Shown here one piece after another: positions 13,008 through 24,009 of a stretch of 64,000 nt of DNA (position 1 is its first letter; each line of letters starts with the position of its first letter). The notes below the pieces were generated by a model. It made no database searches. It had not been told where the DNA came from and saw only the letters and a list, made by a program, of their open reading frames with translations. Position numbers and translations under genes: made by a program. This DNA is from Turnera subulata. Taxonomy: Eukaryota; Streptophyta; Magnoliopsida; Malpighiales; Passifloraceae. The stretch lies in assembly GCA_028386065.3 (NCBI GenBank), contig JAKUCV010000421.1, positions 22,440 through 86,439 of the forward strand, read 5' to 3'.

Positions 13008-14383
13008 TGTGAATACCCCACCCAAAGTCACTTGGGCCTATTCACCTAATCCTTTCATCTTCTTCCTCGGGTCAATCCCATAACATTGGAGTCGCACCTT
13101 AATATGACTCCTTTAGGCTACAGATAATGGCGAACCAAAGCTTTGGGATCGGTCGTCACAGATGGAAAGGTGTTAGGCACCCATTTGTGTTGGGTCGAGA
13201 CTATGTGCAATTATAAAATGCAAGACCGAGATTACCTACGTACCCGAGTGATGGGGGTCAAAGTCACGTAGTTCTAAACATGGCACAAATCGCCCACTTA
13301 CATCATCAAAAGTATCAGTATATAATCAAAAAAGATCAATAAAAAAAAAGAGTTTAGTGTTACCTCTTGTAGCCCTCCTCTAGCTCCTTGCAATGGGTTG
13401 AGTTCTACACCCACCTTCTTGTCATTTCTAAGCTCTATGGTTGATTCTCTCATTGACCTCTCCTTGCTAGACCACTACTAATGCCTCCCATGAAAATCCT
13501 CTAGAGTTTCTGCCTAAAGAATGTATTTCTACACTTGGAGAAATAGAGTTTCTCCAAGCACTCAAGGCTTATAGGTGTGTATGTGAGAAAAGTGTGTGAT
13601 CCCTTGAAATGTGTGTGAGGGGTCCTATTTATAGTGTTCTGGGAAGTCTAGGGGCGTGGACTTGCTTACTAGTGAAGACTATGCCCGAAAATCTGGTCCA
13701 AAACCGCGTAGGATCTAATTAGAAACAAAATCAGAGAAAATCGGGGTTCTGGGCACCTATGACTGCCAGCACCTGGCGGTCTTTGCGAGATGACCGCCAG
13801 TCACCCCGCGTTTTCGAACCCCCAATCCCCCTAATTCAGCCCTGATTTGATCCTACCGCGTAATCAACCCAGAATCACTCAGTTACTTGATTACTACTCC
13901 TCTAAATCATTCCTTAATTGATTGATTACACATTAAGTCCCCAAATCATACCAAAAACACATTTACCATATTAAGGATGATTTGATTCTGATTTTCTACG
14001 AAAATCAGAACCAAAATTAGTCTGCAAGCAAAGTATTTTTGGGCTAACTAAACTCTGGAGAATCCATTAACTTGGCTCTCAAACCCATCCTCAATCCAAA
14101 GATAAATCATCTCATTAAACTTGGGATACAGATAGATAAGAGGCCCAAACACATCTTAGTGTTGTAAACCTTATTATATATTTTGTCCTAAGACTAAATC
14201 ATCTCATTAGTCCTAGTAGTCCAATATACAAAGGCTCAAATTACTAAAATGTATTGTTTCCACTAAGATAAATTCTTAACGTGCCCTACTCCTAGGATCA
14301 AATCATCTCATTTATCCTAAGTTCAAACATGTTTAAAACATAAACTTTGTAGAAAATTCGTGGGTCAAATTTGTGTGTTCAGA
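13008..14383 (-). repeat. Tat-type LTR C (1376 bp)
   Basis: 5' LTR of the array. The outer end reads TCTGAACA on the minus strand (one change from TGTGAACA). Followed outside by CAGAG (14384-14388). It is shorter than LTRs A and B through deletions, including one just after 13220. Confidence 0.85.
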
Positions 14384-14769
14384 CAGAGACATACAGAAGA
14401 AAGCTACTACAAGGTTGACAGCATGTGCCACAATGAAGTTCAAGCATATGTGAATTTGGTGGAAGAGTTCTACAAATTCACCAAATTTGACAATGATAGA
14501 GGTGTTGAGCAGATCAAGACAAGGATCAAGGGAAAATTTGTCAAGACTACTACATAATTCGAGAGGAGCTCAAGCTCAAAAGTGGTATCATCAAACATTC
14601 TAATTCATTAGCATAAAAAAAACATTCTAATTGATCCTTTGGGAAGCAAATCAATGTTGATGGCATACTCTCGTATGCAAAACAAAAGAAATTTCTCTTT
14701 GGCAGCACAAGCAAACAAGGAGCATGCAAGGATTTGAGCCCCAAGCTTAGAACTTTGATGTACATGCTC
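14384..14769. other. Unidentified sequence with one short open frame
   Basis: A plus-strand frame from inside LTR C to 14557 reads VDSMCHNEVQAYVNLVEEF and then FTKFDNDRGVEQIKTRI. It looks protein-like (amphipathic, charged), possibly the end of a broken coding sequence, but I do not recognise it. The rest of the stretch has no feature I can name. Confidence 0.3.
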
Positions 14770-14777
14770 GCCAGAGT

Positions 14778-15047
14778 CAGTGGTGGATATAGGGGGGGAG
14801 CAAGGGGGGTCTGGGCCCGCCCTAGAATTTATTTTTTTATATATATGGTAATAATTTTCATAAATCAGTAGGTAGCTTGGTGGTTGGCTGCTTTACATTA
14901 TAAGTGGTTGGCCTGTGCTCGAGTCCTAGCAACGACTTGTTTTTCTCATTTTTTCCATTTTCACACATACAATACAAATCAGTCCCTATTAATCTAAAAA
15001 ATAGTAAATTTTGGCCCTCCTAAAATTTTTTCCTAGATCCGCCCCTG
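14778..15047. mobile_element. hAT-type MITE, copy 1 (270 bp)
   Basis: Ends CAGTGGTGGATATAG and CTAGATCCGCCCCTG form 15-bp imperfect terminal inverted repeats. Perfect 8-bp target duplication GCCAGAGT at 14770-14777 and 15048-15055. Both fit hAT elements. The middle has tRNA-like blocks: TAGCTTGGTGG (A-box-like) and GTGCTCGAGTCC (B-box-like), about 40 nt apart. Confidence 0.85.
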
Positions 15048-15055
15048 GCCAGAGT

Positions 15056-16214
15056 GCTTCTCCGCAACCATGACATCAAACTACTATCAAGAAGCAAGAT
15101 TAGTGGGTCTTTATGGCATCAAACCATGGCATTACATTGCTTGCAAAGAGGTCTAGGAAAGCTCCAACCAAGTCTGATATACCTATCCCAACCGAATTTT
15201 TTAGCCGAAGACCTTTTTTTATCATGTCTATAAAGCTGAATTCTGATGGGATTATGTGATCATGAAATCTGCAAGAGCAAAGGATTCCCGTTATGTTGTT
15301 CTTTCTACTTAGATTAGCTATATGGAGCAGCATGTGCAAGCTCTCAAAATTCAGTTGAAGAAGTTTGAAGTTAAGGCGATGTTTAAGCTTAATTAGACTG
15401 CCTCTGCCATGCTTTTGTTGCCTCTGATGAAGAATGAAACCTTACCAAGATTTGATGCACCTTGGTCATGTATTGCATCTAGCTTAGATTATGATTTCTA
15501 ATTTGGGTTCTATTCTGGTTTCAGTTCTAGAATTTGTTAGGTTTCTATTCAGATATTTGGTTCTGTTTATTTGTGGTTGAAATTATTTGTTGGATATTAT
15601 CCTTTTGGTTCAGCTTGATGATGATTATGCTTGATTATCTCTTTATCCTATTTGGCTTTATCATCTATTCTTGTAATTTTTGTTGATGCCAAAAAAGAGA
15701 GATGTGTGATGTGTTGAGAATATTGAAGTATTGTGTATATTTTGTTGCGCTAGTACCGCTTGAATTTTTTTGTTATTTCTTTATGCAGGATATGTTATTT
15801 GCTAGGGGAGCCTTTTTCTAAATGTAATAGCCAAAAGAGATTGTTGTCTAGTTATGAATAGCCATGTTATATTACGAAAATGTTTTGGACATGGGAGCAA
15901 TAAAACAAGGGAAGTTTATTTATGTATGAATGCTATATAACCCTGGTTTTTACAGAAATCAACATAATATTTGTCAGAGACCGTCAGCCTAAACATAGAC
16001 TTAATGTTTTAAGTAGTCTTGATCTCAGATTAATTATGATTAGTTATTGTTGATGAATGGTTTGGTTTTTAACATTGTATTAAGTATATAATTTTTTTTA
16101 GGAATTATTAAATATATCAATTTGGGCCCCCACAAATCGAACTTCCTGTGCTCGCTAACAGGTGTCTATGCATATCCTACGTCAGTCGCTTAGCTCAAGA
16201 GATGGATGATTCTG
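15056..16214. other. Gene-free stretch upstream of the reductase
   Basis: 15060-15480 has broken, protein-like composition with many stops on both strands and no recognised domain. 15480-16170 is AT-rich. No RNA gene or transposon end could be supported. Confidence 0.4.
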
Positions 16215-16215
16215 G

Positions 16216-16224
16216 CTATTTAAG
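16216..16224 (+). promoter_or_regulatory. Possible TATA box of the reductase gene
   Basis: CTATTTAAG lies about 140 bp before the chosen ATG (16362), in a suitable place for a plant core promoter. Inferred from position and sequence only. Confidence 0.35.
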
Positions 16225-17804
16225 GAGCTCTTTATCAGCAAAATTTGGGATGTGGAATTTAGCAGTAGCACCTTGGCCAAGTCTGTATTCAATTGGCTAA
16301 CCCTCGAAACATCAAGTAAAAATACAGGTTGTTGACAAAAAGTTTTAGTTAATTAGCGACCATGAGCAATGGGAGACTAACATCAAGTGACAATGATGGA
16401 ATTGGGATTGCAAAGTTTATTCAGGGAAACAACTTTTTCATCACTGGTGCCACTGGATTTCTTGGGAAAGGTATAGGTGCTAAATTACTGATGCACAAAT
16501 GTTATTATATATTTTCGAATGTGCTACGAATTTGATCACATGAATTATTTTTTTTCTTTTTTCTGTTGGAATATTAACAATTGGAATTTGAAAACTCTGC
16601 AGGCCATTGTACTCGTAGATACTTGTGATCGATTGATATTCGTTCAACTAACTAGAATTGATGATAAAGTTCTGCAATCAAGATGTATTCCATTCCCTAA
16701 ATATGTTTCCATGATGATCTATTTTTGACAGTTTTAGTTGAAAAGATTTTACGTTCAACTCCAAACGTGGGAAAGATTTTCCTTCTTGTCAGAGGCAAAG
16801 ACAAGGAAGAGGCAATGGCCCGAGTAAAAAATGAAGTATGTTCTATGTAATCATCATCATCGATTGTCTCAGTTTATACATATAATTGCTATTTAAAGCC
16901 TTGCTAACAATTATATATTCGTACTCATGCATGCGTTTCACATTAATTATGAATCTTTGATTTCCCTTATAGATCGTTGATGTTGCACTGTTCAAAAGCT
17001 TAAAAGAAACTCATGGGAATCTTTTCGAAGAGTTCATCACAAGCAAGCTAATTCCGGTGGTGGGCAACGTTGGTGAACCAAATCTTGGATTGGATACACT
17101 CACAACCCGAGGAATTACTGAGGTTTTTCGTTGTGATCGTGAACTCTGCGGCTAATACAACATGGGATGAAAGGTTAATCCCCTCGTATTAATTTTAGTA
17201 CTTACTTTAATTTGTCATATAGAATTAAATTGCATGTACCTTAATTCAGAGCTATGAGTCATGGATAGATATATATCTCCAGGTATGATGTTCTTCTGAA
17301 CACAAACGCAAAGGGTCCGGCTATAGTATTGGAGTTTGCAAAAAAGTGCAAGAAACTAAAGCTACTCCTGCATGTCTCCACAGGTATAACACCGTTCCCC
17401 TGCCAATTAACTTTGTTGCCTAATTAAGGTCCATTACATATATTCTAACAAGTATATATGCATACATATAACGTAAATGTTTACGCAATAATTAATTCTA
17501 TGCAGTATATGTAAATGGGGAGAGACCAGGCGTAATCCTGGAAAAGCCTCTCTGTTGGGAAGAAAGAACCCCTGGAAAAGCCTCTTTGTTAGATGTCGAT
17601 TCTGAAATGAAGTTGGCTTTGGATATCGTGGAAGCATATGATGGTAGAGAAAGAATTCAGAAACTGAAAGAGTTGGGAAGGAGAAGGTGCATGCACGATT
17701 CCCTTTTTTTGTCGGACTATATATTAGAGTCCATATATATATATAACATTTTGCCGTCTAATTAAGATCTCATTCATCTACTTACATTAATACGTACTAA
17801 TAGT

Positions 17805-18127
17805 CAGGGACGGATATAGGAGAGCAAGGGGGGCCAGGCCCGCCTTAGCTTTTATATTTATAAAGTTATGGTAATAGTTTTTCTCAATTAGGCAAGTGGT
17901 CTAGTGGCAATGGTGTTATTGTACATGTTTGACAACACGGGTACAAATCCTTGACTTGATATTTTGCACTTCTTTTTTTTATATATTTTCTTACATATTA
18001 CAGTTTAGACCCAATTATTCTTGATAATATTATGATTTGGCCTCCCAAAATTTGCTTTCAGTCCCTATTAATGTAGATAGAAGTACGATTTGGCCCCCCC
18101 CTAAATTTTATTTCTGGATCCGCCCTG
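17805..18127. mobile_element. hAT-type MITE, copy 2 (323 bp), in reductase intron 5
   Basis: Ends CAGGGACGGATATAGG and GGATCCGCCCTG. Perfect 8-bp target duplication CTAATAGT at 17797-17804 and 18128-18135. Internal A-box-like TGGTCTAGTGG and B-box-like GGGTACAAATCC, about 31 nt apart, the best tRNA-like pair of the three copies. Confidence 0.9.
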
Positions 18128-18785
18128 CTAATAGTACTGACTAATTATACGTATACATATATATATAGGGCAAAAAGCTGTGGAAGGGGGAATCCGTATG
18201 AAATTTCCAAAGCAATGGGTGAAATATTGATTGACAGGATGAGAGGTAATATACCGGTTGTCATAGTCCGACCACCTAATATTGGAAGCACCTACGAACA
18301 GCCTTTCCCTGGATGGATTGAAGGACTTAGGTGCGTACACACTTCACAGATTAGTTAACAAATCAGTATACTTCAGTAGTAGAAGTTTTCTCATTAATTG
18401 CACGATCATGAAATCAATTAATTAATTTATAGGGTGGTAGATCCAATTCTTTGCTCCTATGGACAAGGACAGCTACCAGGTTTTGCTGCGGACCCGAATA
18501 CAGTTCTTGATATAGTGAGTACAGTACAGTAGTAATTAATCAACTTCCACAAAAGTAATTGCGCTATAATATATTATTAATACATAATGCTAATTTTGAA
18601 TTTTGATGCATGTATGTACGTAGGTCCCCGGGGACATGGTAGTCAATGCCATAATTGCTATCATGGCAAAGCATGGGACGACCACGACGACGCAACTATA
18701 CCTGCCTTATACCTTCATTAAAGCAAGGTAAAATAATTTATAAATTCATTCCAAATAAAATTTATATATTAATTAAGCTGCACAC

Positions 18786-18788
<3 letters not shown>

Positions 18789-18818
<30 letters not shown>
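18789..18818. repeat. (AT)n microsatellite in reductase intron 8
   Basis: Uninterrupted AT dinucleotide run of about 30 bp in the last intron. Confidence 0.9.
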
Positions 18819-18822
<4 letters not shown>

Positions 18823-19429
18823 ATATGTTATATATAATCATTTTTTTATATATATACTATGATATTGGGAGTGGACTAATAGACATGCATGATGTTCTCC
18901 CCGCAGGTTCGACATGGAAAATATTAAGAATTTGATGCGAGAAATGTCCGTTGTGGAGATGAACGACTTTGGTTTCGATGTGGAGAGCATTGACTGGGAG
19001 AATTATTTTAAGAGAATTCATTTGCCAGGTCTAAGGAGGCATGCTCTCAAAGAACCACCTGCCAGAGCAAGGCTTTGATTAGTACATATGTATATATGGA
19101 TCTTTCTGCTTCCAGAAAAGCAAACGATGTGATCTTTTATCTTTCTGTTTAATCAGACACTGTTTCCGGTGAAATCTTGTGGTATATTATCAGGAAAATT
19201 ATTGCGTGATTGAGAGACATGAACATCATGTTTAATGTCTTTGTAAGGCTTCTCTTTTGCATGTCACTGCCAAATTCTTGGGTAACACCGGAAGGTGACT
19301 AGTTGTTATAAAGTTAAGTAATCTATGTTCTCTTTTTTCATGCTTTGTTTCAATAAAAAGAAGCTGGCTAGTTATGATCTTCTTCTTCTTCTTTTTTTGT
19401 TTTTTTTACTTATTAACTCTAAAAAAAAG

Positions 19430-20364
19430 TAATATAGTCATTAAGGCAATGACATAGGCCACTAGTATCGAAGGAAACCAGCAATAAGACTTGATCTGCA
19501 ATGCTTCCTCTGCATTAGGAGGTCCACAAACATTACTTTGGTTGCCTCTTGTGACTACTCCCATCCGTGCTGCTTCGTGGCCCCTAAACCAGGCCATATG
19601 GATATGGCAGTTTCTCTTGTGCCATCCTATGCCAGGGTGCACTCCATCTCTTGGAGATTGATGACACGTTCATATAGAGCTCTCCCGAGAGGGTGATTTT
19701 CGCTCCGCAATCTGACAATCATTGTGCTCTTGTGGCTGCTTTGAGAGGGCAGATAGGCACTCTTCCAAATACAACTTGATTTCGAATCCCAACAAGTATT
19801 AGCGGCAAGGACTTGAGAAAAAAGATCATCATTCCGACCTGAAGCTGCCAAAACAAGATAGAGGAGGCCGATAGTGGAGAGGAGAGCCAGGTGGCTCTGG
19901 CATGTTTCAATGGTCTCCCGTTCCTGTACACTGATGGCACACATAGCACTTCCATATATTCGCCTGCCAAAAAGATTTTCCCATGTTGGTAGGGAGTTGT
20001 ACGTTCATTGCTCTCCATATGAAATTCTTGACCTTGAGGATCATATCAAAGGTCCAAATGGATTTCCATTTATTAGTGACAAGTTTTAGTGATCAGGATA
20101 AGGGTTATTTTTATCAGATATGATAGGTATTGTAACTGTACAGCATAGCTGTATCATATATCTCCTCAGTCTATGTCTAATATACGAGGTCAGGGCATAA
20201 GGTGATGTATCCTGTTTTGCTATCATATTTTTTTTGATGAACCTGTTTTGCTATCATATTCCGTCTTGTTATACCATTGGACCTGCTCAAATGAGGAGGA
20301 TGGTACACCATGTGCGTCAGCTTTTCTTTGCATAACAGGCCATATGCGCCTTTGACACTATAGT
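19430..20364 (-). pseudogene. LINE ORF2 C-terminal part (post-RT and RNase H-like)
   Basis: Minus strand, several frames. From 20364 down: NYSVKGAYGLLCKEK (a typical plant LINE YSVKSAY block), a Cys-rich CAISVQERETIE segment, RNQVVFGRVPI, and finally AGMGVVTRG with AEEALQIKSY, resembling the RNase H-like tail. Frameshifts are frequent. The NYSVKG codons join directly to the WHWNKFAN stretch at 22800, proving that 20365-22799 was inserted later. 20211-20270 contains a ~30-bp direct duplication. Confidence 0.7.
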
Positions 20365-21146
20365 TGTCACGGGCCGAGAGTTTTGGAATGCAAACTCCGC
20401 CACCAATTGTCACGAGACTACGTGTCCCCAACAATAGCCCGTGCGGCACTTAGGCAGGAGCCCCAAGCTCAAGCCTAAGTCACCCTAAACCCCGCTACCA
20501 CGCTAGCAAGAGAATACTCGGAAAAGTATTGGAGGAAAGCAAAGTGTATATTAATACCAAAGTGTTTGTACAAGTGTGAGCCCCGTGCTCTTTACACTTG
20601 AATACCCAAAGTTCCCATCTACTCGCCTTGCCTTAGGCTCCCATCGCCTTTGGCTTGGCTTCCATTGCCTAACTCCAAATGAGGGGACCCTTCCCCTATT
20701 TATAGGCCATCCACCTCCTCAATGGATGGCTTGGATCGATTCTCTAGATGGTTCCTCGATCCAACGGCTACCATTACATGTTCTAGATATTTTCCCCGAA
20801 ATATCTAGTTATCCCTATCCATGCTTGGCCTAGAATGTTCTAGAATCCCCTAGATACTCTAGAACCTTCCCCAAGTTTCCATAATATTCCGCAAAGTTCC
20901 AGGAGGTTCTAGACCCTTCCAGAACTTCCAGAACCTTCCATGCCCTTCTAGATTTCTCTAGAGTCTTCCCCAAACTTCTAGAAAATTCCACCATCTTTTA
21001 GACTTTCTAAAACTCTCTAGGGTGCACCACCACCATCTAGAGAATTCTGGACCCTTTTGGAGAACTCCGCATGCTTCAAGCGTATCCCGAGCCTCTCAAG
21101 AATTCTCCCGCGCAATTCTTGGACCTGTCTCGCGAGCGGCGTGACA
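20365..21146 (-). repeat. 3' LTR of the pol-less element (782 bp)
   Basis: Plus-strand ends TGTCACGGGCC and GGCGTGACA. Same length as the other LTR with only scattered differences. Contains many repeats of the TTCTAGA type in its second half (about 20740-21030). Confidence 0.92.
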
Positions 21147-21847
21147 TTCTCCCCTACTTGATTGCGCAACGCCCTCGTTGCGCTCCCATGCGCACTCCTT
21201 GCGCATTCCCCAGTTTCTTGTGTCCCTCCTATGCCTTGCCCCTGCGTTGGCGTGTCGGATTGGCCAACTCCCTTGGTGTTCCCCATCAAGCCTTTGGTCA
21301 CCTCCACTTTCCCTTCGTGTCGGTGTCGCCACTGCGATCCCTTGGCTTGCTACACCTTGGCCTTGCCCTATTGTAGCGCACCTCCTGTGTCGGCGACTCC
21401 CCTATCGCCTTCGGCAATGTTGATGGAAACCTCACACTTGCGAAGAGACCAATCCCCCTTGATCCCTTGCATCACACACGTCTCCTCCGTCACGGTAACA
21501 AGCATCATGTGGTTAGGCGGTCCCTCAAATCGTCCATCTCCTTTTTCCACGAGCCTACGACTACGTTGAGAGTGCCTTGCATCTCCCTTTGGAGCTCCTC
21601 AAGGTCCCCCGACCATTGCTCCGTGATGCCTCGCTCCACCTCTTCAACCATGTCGCCATCCCAATGGCAAGCGTCTCCCACGCAAGCCTCGACTCGCACT
21701 CCGCTCCACAATTCAGTCCTCTCCCTAGAAGACTTTTTGCTACCACGGAAACGCGTTGTTCCTCCCTAGGAATGTGCTCTCCTTCAACAATACTCCGTCG
21801 GCCTCCCTACAAGCCATCTCCCAAGCTAGCGAACCTTACTCCGTAAT

Positions 21848-21981
21848 TGTCACGAGGCCATTACCCTCTCCCCAAAAGAACCACCTGTTGGGGCGTGCAG
21901 CCACCTCTGACATTACTCCACCATCGTCACGAGGTCATTACCCTCTCCCCAACAACCTAGTGGGGCGTGCAGCCACCTCGA
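21848..21981. repeat. Two-copy tandem repeat beside the 5' LTR
   Basis: Two ~65-bp copies, each with GTCACGAGG, CATTACCCTCTCCCCAA and GGGGCGTGCAGCCACCT. In the leader region just inside the primer site; role unknown. Confidence 0.85.
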
Positions 21982-22017
21982 AAATCGGAGTTGGAACGAA
22001 TTGGCTCCGCTACCAAC

Positions 22018-22799
22018 TGTCACGGGCCGAGAGTTTTGGAATGCAAACTCCGCCACCAATTGTCACGAGACTACGTGACCCCAACAATAGCATGTGCGGC
22101 ACTTAGGCAGGAGCCCCAAGCTCAAGCCTAAGTCAGCATAAACCCCGCTACCACGCTGGCAAGAGAACACTCGAAAAGTATTGGAGGAAAGCAAAGTGTA
22201 TATTAATACCAAAGTGTTTGTACAAGTGTGAGCCCCGTGCTCTTTACACTTGAATACCCAAAGTTCCCATCTACTCGCCTTGCCTTAGGCTCTCATCGCC
22301 TTTGGCTTGGCTTCCATTGCCTAACTCCAAATGAGGGGACCCTTCCCCTATTTATAGGCCATCCACCTCCTCAATGGATGGCTTGGATCGATCCTCTAGA
22401 AGGTTCCTCGATCCAACGGCTACCATTACATATTCTAGATATTTCTCCCGAAATATCTAGTTATCCCTATCCATGCTTGGCCTAAAATGTTCTAGACTCC
22501 CCTAGATACTCTAGAACCTTCCCCAAGTTTCCATAATATTCCGCAAAGTTTCAGGAGGTTCTAGACCCTTCCAGAACTTCCAGGACCTTCCATGCCCTTC
22601 TAGATTTCTCTAGAGTCTTCCCCAAACTTCTAGAAAATTCCACCATCTTTTAGAACTTTCTAAAACTCTCTAGGGTGCACCACCACCATCTAGAGAATTC
22701 TGGACCCTTTTGCAGAACTCCGCATGCTTCAAGCGTATCCCGAGCCTCTTAAGAATTCTCCCGCGCAATTCTTGGACCTGTCTCGCGAGCGGCGTGACA
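22018..22799 (-). repeat. 5' LTR of the pol-less element (782 bp)
   Basis: Plus-strand ends TGTCACGGGCC and GGCGTGACA. Next to the primer binding site at 22003-22015. Confidence 0.92.
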
Positions 22800-23375
22800 A
22801 TAGTTGGCAAATTTGTTCCAATGCCACACCAGGCTGTCATTTGCAGCTAATGGAGACACTGGAATCTTGAGAATTTCATTGATCTCCTCTTGGAGGAATA
22901 GTCTCTGCAGGAAAGTTTCATTCCACCTTGCACCTCCATCTCACCGAAAGTCCTTTACAAGATATAGTGAACAATCATCAAGTTTTGGGGAGTAGATTAG
23001 AAAGTTTGGTAGATCAGGGATCCAACTGTATTCCCATGCATATGTTATTGTAGTTGCTCCATTGTTCACTTGCCATCCTCAGTCCTTTCGATAAGAAAGG
23101 TATAGTACCCCATATGCTCCGCCAGCACCATGAAGGTGTTCCTCCGAGGATACCCTACAAGAAGTTTCGATCAAGAAAATAGATACCTATGATAATTCTT
23201 GCCCACAAGGCATCCGGATTAGTGCATAATCTGTAGGTTTGCTTTCCTAACATCGCCATGTTGAACAATTTTTGGTCTTTGAAGCCCATACCACCAAGAC
23301 TTAGGAAGAGTGAACTTCATCCTGTAATGTGATGACCTTGTAAGCCACATTACGCTCCAAACTAAACTACTAAAC
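22800..23375 (-). pseudogene. LINE ORF2 middle part (after RT core)
   Basis: Minus strand, reading down from 23375: KFTLPKSWWYG, then a frame change, NPDALWARIIIGIYF, PSWCWRSIWG and WHWNKFAN. This is the standard order in plant LINE ORF2 between the RT and the RNase H-like tail. Broken by frameshifts. Continues at 20364 across the inserted LTR element. Confidence 0.75.
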
Positions 23376-23757
23376 TCATTTTTTTTAGAAGAGTGCAAGC
23401 AATACATGATGACATCTATCAACTCATTTTTTATTGCTTGCACTCTTCAAAGCCCATAATACTCTTCGGCCAATTTGTTTTAAAATTTTTGACATGGTTT
23501 AAAGTAATAAAAGGCGTTAAGCCCCTCTTTCCACCAATTTTTTTTTACATGGCAGCTTATATTATTTTTGTCAATGATGATGTGGAAGTGATGTGGAGTA
23601 AGAAAAGTCAAAGATAACAGAAAAATTGACGAAAATTTGGACAGGACTCGTTTATTGTTATTTTTAGACGTTATAGGATTCGAATTAATCGTTTTTCGAA
23701 TTTAGGACTCAAATGAGTTTTTGAGATATATTATAGGACTTCCGAAGTGATTATCCC
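23376..23757. mobile_element. Partial Mutator-like fragment related to the Pack-MULE ends
   Basis: 23640-23757 matches, with many changes, the terminal repeat of the element at 24010-25818, ending GTGATTATCCC. The matching left end and a target duplication were not found, so the limits are inferred from where LINE homology stops. 23388-23404 and 23432-23448 form a perfect 17-bp inverted repeat with a 27-nt loop. Confidence 0.5.
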
Positions 23758-24009
23758 CTCAATCCTCTGCTAGGGGAGAATTCCTCGGTTTGGGATCCAT
23801 TCTATGATCCAATAGATCGAGCGATTGTCAAAACCCCATTGCCAGTCTATTTTGTCGTATGCTTTGTAGATGTTTGAAATTGTTTTTGGACCGGTGGCAT
23901 CTCAGCCCATGATAGACTTCATATGCTATCCATATGTTGTCTTGTAATGATCCTGGGACAAAGGCATCCTGTTCCTCCAAGATAAGCCCTCCCAAAATGG
24001 ATTTCAACG
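23758..24009 (-). pseudogene. LINE reverse transcriptase core fragment
   Basis: Minus strand: ILGGLILEEQDAFVPG-like block (compare QSAFVPGR of plant LINE RT), DNIW, then KNNF and LAMGF in changing frames. Split from 25819-25928 by the Pack-MULE, which left the 10-bp duplication GATTTCAACG. Confidence 0.7.

Larger units (their letters stand above)
4745..14383 (-). mobile_element. Three-LTR Tat/Ogre-like Ty3/gypsy array, minus strand
   Basis: Three LTRs (4745-6268, 6798-8277, 13008-14383) in one orientation. The last two enclose a 4.7-kb body. The first two enclose only a ~530-bp remnant that repeats the leader and primer site. The same 5-bp sequence CAGAG lies outside the left LTR (4740-4744) and outside the right LTR (14384-14388), so the whole array fills one target site. 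CAGAG also follows the left LTR at 6269-6273. Unequal LTR recombination after one insertion is the likely origin. gag is decayed and no pol was found, so it is non-autonomous. Confidence 0.8.
16362..19078 (+). pseudogene. Fatty acyl-CoA reductase (alcohol-forming), internally deleted
   Basis: Reductases of this family reduce long-chain acyl-CoA to primary alcohol with NADPH for wax, suberin or pollen-wall lipids. Exons by GT/AG and frame: 16362-16470, 16732-16835, 16973-17173, 17283-17383, 17506-17686, 18169-18330, 18433-18514, 18624-18727, 18907-19078. Seen: nucleotide-binding TGATGFLGK at the N-terminus, then IFLLVRGKD, SKLIPVVGN, VNSAANTTWDER, LLHVSTVYVNG, the NPYEISKAMGE stretch at the active-site Tyr/Lys position, VIVRPPNIGSTYEQP, and a C-terminal SIDWENYF. 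Two defects: exon 3 changes frame between GITE and VIVNSAANTT, giving an early stop; and about 130 residues are missing between HGTTTTT and LYLPYTF, removing most of the C-terminal domain. Intron 5 carries a hAT MITE. Likely a pseudogene; AATAAA near 19352 could be its poly(A) signal. Confidence 0.85.
20365..22799 (-). mobile_element. Pol-less LTR retrotransposon (2435 bp), minus strand
   Basis: Two 782-bp LTRs (20365-21146, 22018-22799) flank 871 bp. Perfect 5-bp target duplication ATAGT at 20360-20364 and 22800-22804. Orientation comes from the primer site TGGTAGCGGAGCC (minus strand, 22015-22003) next to the right LTR and the purine tract AGTAGGGGAGAA next to the left one. Inside, minus-strand frames give only a coiled-coil-like stretch (VEEVERGITEQWSGDLEELQ, ~21650-21590) reminiscent of a gag N-terminus. 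No protease, RT or integrase, so it needs another element's enzymes. Confidence 0.9.

Noticed and set aside
14850..14935. Functional tRNA gene in the hAT MITE
   Set aside because: Only box-like motifs are present; no acceptor or anticodon stem can be drawn.
21071..21846. Cluster of overlapping frames on both strands
   Set aside because: GC-rich interior of the pol-less element; frames overlap in many phases and show no domain apart from a weak coiled coil on the minus strand.
20576..22485. Identical 85-codon frames at 20576 and 22228
   Set aside because: They are the same segment of the two LTRs of one element, not duplicated genes.
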